A stretch of 64,000 nt of DNA, taken from positions 310,001 through 374,000 of the forward strand of contig CALOFP010000004.1 in the NCBI GenBank assembly GCA_942492635.1. The letters are read 5' to 3'. This document shows, one piece after another, positions 7,590 to 14,110 of the stretch. Source of the DNA: CALOFP01 sp942492635 (GTDB lineage: Bacteria > UBP6 > UBA1177 > CALOFP01). The translations under genes were made by a program, and so were the position numbers. The notes below the pieces were generated by a model. That model saw only the letters and a list, made by a program, of their open reading frames with translations, was not told the DNA's origin and searched no databases. How positions within the stretch are numbered: position 1 is the stretch's first letter; each line of letters opens with the position of its first letter.

Positions 7590-9071
7590 CTAAATGTCTA
7601 AAATGTCGTCTGGAATAGTGTCTTCAAGTTCTTCGTTGTTGTCTCCGAAGAGAATGCCGAGATCAATATATCGTTTAATTTCCGAAAGAAGAATAAAATC
7701 GTCGTTTTCGGGAAACATATTCAGATAGGGGAGTACTTCCTGAGTGTTTACCATGAACTGAATCGATTCCAGTTCCGAGGCCGACAGTTTTGAAAGTTTT
7801 CCGGTAATGGGAATCATGAAACGAAGCTGGTTTGCCTTCACAATCTTGGTGTACACTCTGAGAGGTACCTTTTCCCGGCAAATTTCCTCGTAAACGGAGT
7901 GAAGTTCATCGTTGGATTCGGCTGAAGGAGTCTCGCTCTGTTTAAATTCGTAACGACCATCTCTGCCGAGAATAACCCTTGAAAGAACTTTGGGTTGGCA
8001 GAATTCCGGATGTTTGAGGCATTTGGCAGAGGTTACTCTTCCTTCGGAAACTTTTATTTCGAAAATGTCCTTGAAGGGAGAGTCGATCATGAATTTCACT
8101 GTTCCGGATTTGTTTGTGGAGAGGATCGACTTAAGGAGCGTCAGGGTGGATGTATCCGAAAGTGATCCTGCGGATGCAAGCTTCCGTCGAATCCCGGGTG
8201 CCGGCACTTTCTCAAGTTCGATTCTTCCCATTTTAACTTTAAGTTCAGTCGACTCTCCCGCCTCCGGAAGGTCCAACTCCAGATCAAATGAATTCGCGCC
8301 CTCTTTTTCCCCTGCCGTTTCTTCCTCAAGCTCAAGGGAATTCATCTCCAGATCAAGAGTCGGAATCTCATCGACACCCTGAGGCTCTTCTTCCAGCTCG
8401 AGAGAGTCCATTTCAAGATCCAGTGACGAAACACCATCAACAGGGTGAGGCTCTTCTTTCAGTTCCAGCTCATTTATCTCGAGTTCAAGAGAATCTATTC
8501 CTGAGATATCTTCATCCTGGATTTTTCTTTCAGCTGGAGCTGAATCTTTCCTCTCGAGGGAATTCATTTCAATATCAAGCTCATCTGTTTCGTCGAAGCC
8601 GCTTAGTTCGAAATTCACATTCCTGTCTGATGTTTTTCTCATCTCAACGGAAGTTTGTTTTTCGGGTAAATCGGAGAATCCTTCATTAAGGTGGTTGGCG
8701 GGTATCTGCTCGCTTTTCACCGACAGGGGATCGGTGAAAAGGATGGTTGAATCTCCAATGGCGATTTCATCACCAGCATGAAGTTCACGATCGATTCCTT
8801 CGGGAAGGCGTTCTCCGTTTAAAAAAGTTCCGTTTGTGCTTCCGTTGTCCTTTATGAAAATCATACCGCCGGAGCTGAATATGAAAGCGTGCTTTCTGCT
8901 CACCTTTTTGTCTATCAGAGCGATATCGTTGCCGATATCCCGGCCTATCGTGATGTCTGTGTTTTCTGAAAGAAAGAACTCTCCTCCCAGGTACTTGCCT
9001 TTGATGAAACGGAGGGAGCGCTTTGACGAGTCGTTTTCACGCTGCTTGATTAAGGAGCTGTATTTTCCCAT
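7590..9071 (-). CDS. FHA-domain protein with acidic repeats and DUF4388-like domain
   Basis: A 493-residue cytoplasmic protein, first gene of its operon. Residues about 20-110 form a forkhead-associated domain with its phosphothreonine-binding elements: IGRDIGNDI, VSRKHAFI and GSTNGTFLNG. Residues about 165-285 are highly acidic and carry four or five imperfect copies of a unit like LDLEMNSLELEEE. Residues about 300-400 resemble a DUF4388/PATAN domain (TLLKSILSTNKSGTVKF, EGRVTSAKC, YEFKQSE). FHA domains read Ser/Thr-kinase phosphorylation, so this is probably an adaptor in kinase signalling; no kinase is in the window. The DUF4388 assignment is less sure than the FHA one. Confidence 0.85.
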   Translation of the reverse strand: MGKYSSLIKQRENDSSKRSLRFIKGKYLGGEFFLSENTDITIGRDIGNDIALIDKKVSRKHAFIFSSGGMIFIKDNGSTNGTFLNGERLPEGIDRELHAGDEIAIGDSTILFTDPLSVKSEQIPANHLNEGFSDLPEKQTSVEMRKTSDRNVNFELSGFDETDELDIEMNSLERKDSAPAERKIQDEDISGIDSLELEINELELKEEPHPVDGVSSLDLEMDSLELEEEPQGVDEIPTLDLEMNSLELEEETAGEKEGANSFDLELDLPEAGESTELKVKMGRIELEKVPAPGIRRKLASAGSLSDTSTLTLLKSILSTNKSGTVKFMIDSPFKDIFEIKVSEGRVTSAKCLKHPEFCQPKVLSRVILGRDGRYEFKQSETPSAESNDELHSVYEEICREKVPLRVYTKIVKANQLRFMIPITGKLSKLSASELESIQFMVNTQEVLPYLNMFPENDDFILLSEIKRYIDLGILFGDNNEELEDTIPDDILDI

Positions 9072-9104
9072 AACAAAAGCCCATGCAAAAATTTTTACAC
9101 TGTC

Positions 9105-9133
9105 ATATTAACAAGCTTATTCTGTTTTTTCAA
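9105..9133 (-). promoter_or_regulatory. Predicted promoter of FHA operon
   Basis: On the minus strand TTGAAA (9133-9128), a 17 bp spacer and TAATAT (9110-9105), about 35 nt before the FHA start codon. Confidence 0.5.
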
Positions 9134-9191
9134 GAAATAATGATGAATGGGCTATCTGTCGGTAATCGGAATTTTATGGAATATTGAAATG

Positions 9192-9219
9192 TTGACAGAG
9201 TTGGAATATTTGCTAGTAT
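9192..9219 (+). promoter_or_regulatory. Predicted promoter of lipoprotein pair
   Basis: TTGACA at 9192-9197, a 16 bp spacer and TAGTAT at 9214-9219; an overlapping TATAAA at 9217 would give a 19 bp spacer. It is divergent from the FHA operon promoter. Confidence 0.5.
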
Positions 9220-9252
9220 AAAACGAATAAACTTTTGTGAAAAGAGGTGGTT

Positions 9253-9792
9253 ATGCTAAAGATTGAAACGATGTTTGCATTTTTTTTGTTCTTTTTTATC
9301 TTCGGATGTGTTCCTGATGATATGGAGAAGGAAAAAACTTCAGCCCAGGTTCAGGATGATCAGCAGAAAGAGCCGTCCGATTCACAGGACGATTCTTCAA
9401 CCGAGAGCGTGGATTTGAAAACGGACACGGAAGATACGGGTTCTGTCGAAATCGATGAAGATAAGGGGGCTGAAGAGGTCGATCCCTGCGAAGGCCAGAA
9501 CTGCTCCGAAAAGGGAGAGTGTGTTGTGAAAGACGGCCAGCCGTTATGTGAATGCAAGCCGGGTTACGAGGCCGATGGGCTTGAGTGCGTGGAAGTTGCG
9601 AAAGTGCCTGTCGTCAAGGACTGCAGGGCCTGCGGAAGGTGTCCTTCTGAGAACAACTGCCCTTCGGGAGCAATATCAAGAGGCGCCGGAGGAAGAATCG
9701 TAATCGACCCGGAAAAGTGCAGCGGATGTGGCGACTGTGTTTCCGGTTCCGGCAAGCCGGCGGCCTGTCCTTTCGGAAGGATAGTGTGGTAG
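9253..9792 (+). CDS. Lipoprotein with EGF-like module and two [4Fe-4S] ferredoxin motifs
   Basis: A 179-residue predicted lipoprotein: signal peptide ending in the lipobox IFGC with Cys 19. The ATG at 9253 follows AGAGGTGG; a GTG at 9247 lies inside that site. Residues 20-75 are an acidic, Ser/Asp-rich tether. Residues 79-112 hold six Cys in EGF spacing (C-x4-C-x5-C-x8-C-x-C-x10-C). Residues 124-172 hold two ferredoxin cluster motifs: CRACGRCPSENNCP and CSGCGDCVSGSGKPAACP. The EGF module suggests an exported, disulfide-bonded protein, whereas iron-sulfur clusters normally form in the cytoplasm, so the combination is odd. The next gene starts 1 bp after the stop and is also a lipoprotein. Function unknown; metal or electron handling, or a purely structural Cys-rich fold, are all possible. 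Confidence 0.8.
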   Translation: MLKIETMFAFFLFFFIFGCVPDDMEKEKTSAQVQDDQQKEPSDSQDDSSTESVDLKTDTEDTGSVEIDEDKGAEEVDPCEGQNCSEKGECVVKDGQPLCECKPGYEADGLECVEVAKVPVVKDCRACGRCPSENNCPSGAISRGAGGRIVIDPEKCSGCGDCVSGSGKPAACPFGRIVW

Positions 9793-9793
9793 C

Positions 9794-11305
9794 ATGAAGA
9801 TAGGTGAAAATAAAATCAAAATATTTATTCTTTTCATAATTTTTTTTGCAGGATGCGAAAACAGTGCCCACCATAGGGTTGAAGCGGAATCCGGTGGAGT
9901 AGACGATCAAAATATTTCCAATGACGAAGATACTGACTCTATCGATGTTTTGGATTCCCATACGGTGAATGATTCCGACGGACAGTCTGGTCAGGACGGC
10001 CCGAATGATCAGGATGAAATTGTTCCCGGGCAATTCGATTTTACTACACTGATCGCTGTTGAGAGAAAAGTAACGGGCATTGAATTTCCCAATAACGAGA
10101 ATCGAAAAATTGTTCAATCAGCGCGTCTAAACATCGAAAACGGAGAGGTTGAACGAAACTTCGGATACGTAGACACTTCATTCACCCTTCACCCCGATGA
10201 TCTCGATGCCCTAAAAAAGCTTGCCGAATCGGTAAAAAGTTGTTCTGAGGGAGAAGCGGGGGAGGATGACTTTCTCCGGCTAAGAGACAGAGAGGGGCAT
10301 GAGTGCCGAATAGAGGACGATGATGTTCGCAGATATCTGGACAAATATCTGTTGATTCCCGTACACGACGTGCCCTGGCCTTTTTCTCCTCAGAATGCAA
10401 CATTTCCCGTCGGGCACTCAAGTGTAAGTTATCAGGATTACTACGGCAGCGGCAATGGCGCAGGCAGTTACTTCCATCACGGTGTCGACATTGTGCTGGA
10501 GGAACTGCAGATGCTTCTCAACATACAGGACGGCAGGATTGTCAAGGCGGGAAGATACAACGGAGGCCAGAGTGAACTCTACTACGAGGTGGTTGTAAAA
10601 ACCGTCAACGGACTCACAATTCAATACCATCATGTGGATGAGGAAACTGTTCCCGATGAGATTCTGGATGCGGTTGGAACGGCAGAGGTTTTTGAGACTG
10701 GAGCTGAAATCGGAAAAATTATTTCCTGGCCGGTTGTCGAGGAGTACAGCAAAAAGAATTTCCACCATGTTCATCTCAATATCATTACCGAAAAAGGACG
10801 TTACCTCAACGGTCTGCAGCTGCTTCGAGAAATGAACGACAGCACACCCCCTCAAATCGAAGGTGTCTATATCCTCAATAGTTCCAAAACCAGCCAGATT
10901 GATCCTTCGGATATTTCCGAACCGTTCAGGGTGGCTGTCGAGGCTTTCGACCTTGTCGACGACAACTTGTGGATGCTGCCTCCCCGATATTCCGAAGTCA
11001 CTATCAAAAACGAAGGCGAGAAGATTGTTTTCGAGCACGGAGGATATGATTTTCTGGCGACCCTTTCGACTTCCTATGAGGAGATGGTTTGCGACTACTA
11101 TCTCTGTGGAGTGGCAGCTCTACTGTCAAAAGGGGATTACGGAAATCGCCTTTTCATTGTCGACGTAACGGCCTTTGATCAAAAAGGTGCAAAGGGTGAA
11201 CCGATTGAAGATCTTCCAGCCGGCAACTATCTTCTCGAAGTTAAGAGCTGCGACGAATACGGTAACTGCGCGGTTCGGAAGACGGATATCTATGTTTCAC
11301 GGTAA
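9794..11305 (+). CDS. Lipoprotein with M23-like (LytM) peptidase fold
   Basis: A 503-residue predicted lipoprotein (lipobox FAGC, Cys 21) with an acidic Asp/Ser tether to about residue 80. The region about 205-330 follows the M23 metallopeptidase pattern: HHGVDI (metal His and Asp 232), DGRIVKAG, a Tyr-His element QYHHVD and a final HHVHLNI carrying an HxH pair. All expected zinc ligands appear present, so it may be an active peptidoglycan or protein endopeptidase, or an envelope regulator. The C-terminal 170 residues are beta-rich with four Cys and may be an Ig-like domain. It is translationally linked to the EGF/ferredoxin lipoprotein. The target is unknown. Confidence 0.75.
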   Translation: MKIGENKIKIFILFIIFFAGCENSAHHRVEAESGGVDDQNISNDEDTDSIDVLDSHTVNDSDGQSGQDGPNDQDEIVPGQFDFTTLIAVERKVTGIEFPNNENRKIVQSARLNIENGEVERNFGYVDTSFTLHPDDLDALKKLAESVKSCSEGEAGEDDFLRLRDREGHECRIEDDDVRRYLDKYLLIPVHDVPWPFSPQNATFPVGHSSVSYQDYYGSGNGAGSYFHHGVDIVLEELQMLLNIQDGRIVKAGRYNGGQSELYYEVVVKTVNGLTIQYHHVDEETVPDEILDAVGTAEVFETGAEIGKIISWPVVEEYSKKNFHHVHLNIITEKGRYLNGLQLLREMNDSTPPQIEGVYILNSSKTSQIDPSDISEPFRVAVEAFDLVDDNLWMLPPRYSEVTIKNEGEKIVFEHGGYDFLATLSTSYEEMVCDYYLCGVAALLSKGDYGNRLFIVDVTAFDQKGAKGEPIEDLPAGNYLLEVKSCDEYGNCAVRKTDIYVSR

Positions 11306-11366
11306 TTCATGTCTTCAGAGCAATCACATTCTGTTGCCGGTCATTGATGTAAAGGTCCGAAAATTG

Positions 11367-11390
11367 AAAAAGGCCGGGCGAAACCCGGCC
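11367..11390 (-). terminator. Rho-independent terminator of ugd
   Basis: Read on the minus strand, GGCCGGG-TTTCG-CCCGGCC (11390-11372) is a 7-bp GC stem followed by TTTTT, immediately after the ugd stop codon. Confidence 0.85.
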
Positions 11391-11395
11391 GGTAA

Positions 11396-12715
11396 TTAGA
11401 TTCCTACGCCTGTGTAGTTGAAAATCTTTCTGATCTCCGGATCCCTGGAATAGATATTTCTGAAATCGAAAAAGAAGTTGCCGGTCATGACCGATTTCAA
11501 GCGGGGAAGATCCATTCCTCGGAACTGGTTCCACTCGGTGAGGATAACTACGGCATCAGTTCCCTCGGCCGCATCGTAGGAGTCCCTGCAGTACTCGATG
11601 TGATCTCGCCACTCCTCAAGGCGCCAGCTTGCTTCCTCGAAGCCCTGCGGACAGAAGGCCTTTATTTTTGCCCCTTTCTTTATGAGTTCAGGAACGATAA
11701 CGAGGGACGGCGCGTCACGCATGTCGTCGGTTTCCGGTTTGAAGGTCAGACCCAGGATGGAGATGGTTTTCCCAGCGAGATCTCCCATCATGGATTCTAC
11801 CTTTGAAACCATCTTTCTCTTCTGTTTCTCGTTTGCATCGATTGCGGACTGGATGACAAGAAAATCCTCTCCGTGCTTTTTGGCGATATCCACAATGGCT
11901 TTCGTGTCCTTGGGAAAGCAGCTGCCGCCGTACCCGGGACCGGCATGGAGGAATTTCGGGGAGATTCTGCCGTCCATTCCCATCGCCTTGGCAATGTGCT
12001 GAATATCTGCTCCCACCTTTTCCGCGAGAAGTCCCATCTCGTTGATGAAGCTGATCTTGACCGCAAGAAATGCGTTGGATGCGTACTTGATCATTTCGGC
12101 CGTTTCAAGTTTTGTAAAAACAAAGGGTGTGGAGTTGATAAAGAGAACCCGGTAGACATCCTCCATCATTTTTCGTGCCTTCTCCGATTCCGTGCCGATA
12201 ACTACACGGTCGGGATGGGTGAAATCGTGAATAGCCTTTCCCTCGCGAAGGAATTCAGGATTTGAAACAACATCGAACTGGTGGTCGACCCCTCTTTTTT
12301 CAAGCTCCTGCCGGATTGTTTTTTCAACGAGTCTTCCCGTCCCCACGGGAACTGTGGACTTGTCGACAACAACCGTATACTTGTTCATGTGTTTTCCGAT
12401 TTCTTCCGCTACTGCAAGAACATACTGAAGATCAGCACTTCCGTCGTCTTTCGGAGGTGTTCCGACGGCGATGAAGATGACGTCGCACTCTTCAACGGTC
12501 TTCTTTATGTCCGAAGTGAAAGAGAGACGTTTGTAGTAAACGTTCCTTTCAACGAGATCTTCCAGGCCAGGTTCGTAGATGGGAATTCCTCCTTCGAGAA
12601 GTGTATCGATTTTTGACTGGTCGTTATCCATGCAGAGCACGTTGAGACCGAAATCAGCGAGGCATGTTCCTGTTACTAGACCGACGTAACCCGATCCGAC
12701 TACTCCAATTTTCAT
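11396..12715 (-). CDS. ugd: UDP-glucose 6-dehydrogenase
   Basis: A 439-residue UDP-glucose dehydrogenase, which makes UDP-glucuronate for capsule, exopolysaccharide or LPS sugars in two NAD-linked oxidations. The N-terminus is the NAD-binding motif GVVGSGYVGL. The active site shows GPGYGGSCFPKD with the catalytic Cys. The central helix carries the usual ETAEMIKYASNAFLAVK, and the C-terminal UDP-binding domain has GLTFKPETDDMRDAPS. Length and motif order are normal for the family. It has its own promoter and its own terminator, so it is a single-gene unit. It diverges from rmlA, another nucleotide-sugar gene. Confidence 0.96.
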   Translation of the reverse strand: MKIGVVGSGYVGLVTGTCLADFGLNVLCMDNDQSKIDTLLEGGIPIYEPGLEDLVERNVYYKRLSFTSDIKKTVEECDVIFIAVGTPPKDDGSADLQYVLAVAEEIGKHMNKYTVVVDKSTVPVGTGRLVEKTIRQELEKRGVDHQFDVVSNPEFLREGKAIHDFTHPDRVVIGTESEKARKMMEDVYRVLFINSTPFVFTKLETAEMIKYASNAFLAVKISFINEMGLLAEKVGADIQHIAKAMGMDGRISPKFLHAGPGYGGSCFPKDTKAIVDIAKKHGEDFLVIQSAIDANEKQKRKMVSKVESMMGDLAGKTISILGLTFKPETDDMRDAPSLVIVPELIKKGAKIKAFCPQGFEEASWRLEEWRDHIEYCRDSYDAAEGTDAVVILTEWNQFRGMDLPRLKSVMTGNFFFDFRNIYSRDPEIRKIFNYTGVGI

Positions 12716-12750
12716 TTTTGTCTCCTACTTCTTAAAGATCGTTTCCTGAC

Positions 12751-12779
12751 AGATTAAAAAAGGAGAGAAATTGAGTCAA
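12751..12779 (-). promoter_or_regulatory. Predicted ugd promoter
   Basis: Minus strand TTGACT (12779-12774), a 17 bp spacer and TAATCT (12756-12751), followed by an AGGAGA ribosome-binding site before the ugd ATG. Confidence 0.6.
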
Positions 12780-12879
12780 GTTTTTATTAAATATCCAGTT
12801 ATTTCGAGAAACAAAAGTTAGGCACTGTTTCAGAAAGTGTAAAGGAGTTAAAAAAATGAAAAATTGCCTTGCATGAAGT

Positions 12880-12908
12880 TTGATGTATCATTTTATCGGT
12901 ATTATAAA
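12880..12908 (+). promoter_or_regulatory. Predicted rmlA promoter
   Basis: TTGATG at 12880-12885, a 17 bp spacer and TATAAA at 12903-12908. It predicts a very short leader to the chosen start at 12928, which argues against the upstream in-frame start codons. Confidence 0.45.
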
Positions 12909-12927
12909 TTTTGTGATGGATAGCGCA

Positions 12928-13797
12928 ATGAAAGGAATCATTCTTGCCGGCGGAATGGCGACAAGGCTTTACCCCGCGACAAGTGTTGTTTGCAAACAGC
13001 TACTTCCCGTATACGACAAGCCGATGATATATTACCCTCTTTCAACTCTTATGCTTGCCGGAATAAAGGATATTCTCATAATTTCAACGCCGAGAGATCT
13101 TCCCCACTTCAAACTGCTTCTTGGTGATGGGAAACATCTGGGAATCAATCTGGAATACAAGGTTCAGACGGAGCCGAAAGGTCTTGCTGAGGCGTTTATT
13201 ATCGGAGAGGAGTTCATCGGAAACGACAAGGTTGCCCTGATTCTCGGAGACAACATTTTTTACGGACACGGTTTGAAGGCCATGCTCAAAAGGGCTGCCG
13301 AGGCAGAGGAGGGGGCAACGGTCTTCGGATACTATGTTCACGATCCGGAAAGGTACGGGGTGGTGGAGTTTGATGAGCAGCGTAGAGCCGTATCTCTGGA
13401 GGAGAAGCCGGAGAAACCTAAATCCAATTTTGCCGTCGTGGGACTCTACTTCTACGACAACGATGTAGTCAGAATTGCAAAAGAGATTGAACCTTCACCG
13501 CGTGGAGAGCTTGAGATTACCGATGTGAACAGGGTCTACCTGGAACGAAGGAAGCTGGAGGTTGAAATTTTTTACAGAGGTTTCGCCTGGCTGGACACGG
13601 GAACGTTCCAGAGTCTTGCAGATGCGGCACTCTTCATCAAAACAATAGAGGAGAGGCAGGGGCTCAAGATCGGCTGCATAGAAGAGGTTGCCTACAACAT
13701 GGGATTCATCGATCGCGAGCAGCTCAGGCAACTCGCAAAGCCTCTTGAAAAATCGGGATATGGTGACTATCTCCACAGTCTGGTTGAAAAAGAGTAG
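12928..13797 (+). CDS. rmlA: Glucose-1-phosphate thymidylyltransferase
   Basis: A 289-residue enzyme that forms dTDP-glucose from dTTP and glucose-1-phosphate, the first step to dTDP-rhamnose and related surface sugars. It shows the nucleotide-binding loop KGIILAGGMATRLYPAT, the metal-binding ILGDNIFYGHG, the sugar-binding RGELEITDVNR and AWLDTGTFQSL. The loop reads GGMATR where most members have GGSGTR. The start at 12928 gives exactly the family length; in-frame starts 12 or more bases upstream would add residues with no counterpart. Other rml genes are not adjacent, so they must be elsewhere. Confidence 0.95.
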   Translation: MKGIILAGGMATRLYPATSVVCKQLLPVYDKPMIYYPLSTLMLAGIKDILIISTPRDLPHFKLLLGDGKHLGINLEYKVQTEPKGLAEAFIIGEEFIGNDKVALILGDNIFYGHGLKAMLKRAAEAEEGATVFGYYVHDPERYGVVEFDEQRRAVSLEEKPEKPKSNFAVVGLYFYDNDVVRIAKEIEPSPRGELEITDVNRVYLERRKLEVEIFYRGFAWLDTGTFQSLADAALFIKTIEERQGLKIGCIEEVAYNMGFIDREQLRQLAKPLEKSGYGDYLHSLVEKE

Positions 13798-14110
13798 TCC
13801 GACTCAGTCTCAGTCAGTTAAATCTTTAAATAACTTCACTTTACGACCACAGATCTGTATCTGCATTCTGGTGGTTTTTGAGACCCTTATGATATGCGGC
13901 TTTTTTATCCATGGATACTGTCTTCAATTTTTTTCGGGTGTCGGGAACTCTGAATTTTGACCGGGGAATAATAGCTGGTCCAGAAGTTTCGGAACAATAT
14001 GGGTCGATTCCTTGACAGTTGTTTTCGAAAACCAACGGTGTCGTAATACGATGGAAAATTGGGGTATTGCCGGCTGTTCAGGGGTTCTGTTGGAACCGAT
14101 AAATTAAAAA
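13798..14110. other. Intergenic region with 12-bp palindrome
   Basis: About 310 bp between the convergent ends of rmlA and mutS, with no gene. It contains TTGACA at 14012-14017 followed directly by the perfect palindrome GTTTTCGAAAAC at 14021-14032. A weak 5-bp hairpin (GGTTC/GAACC, 14083-14097) lies just beyond mutS and lacks a T-run. Confidence 0.4.

Noticed and set aside
8200..8600. Short repeated DNA units
   Set aside because: They encode the acidic LDLE repeats of the FHA protein, not an intergenic repeat.
14083..14097. Hairpin GGTTC/GAACC as mutS terminator
   Set aside because: Only a 5-bp stem with no T-run on either strand.
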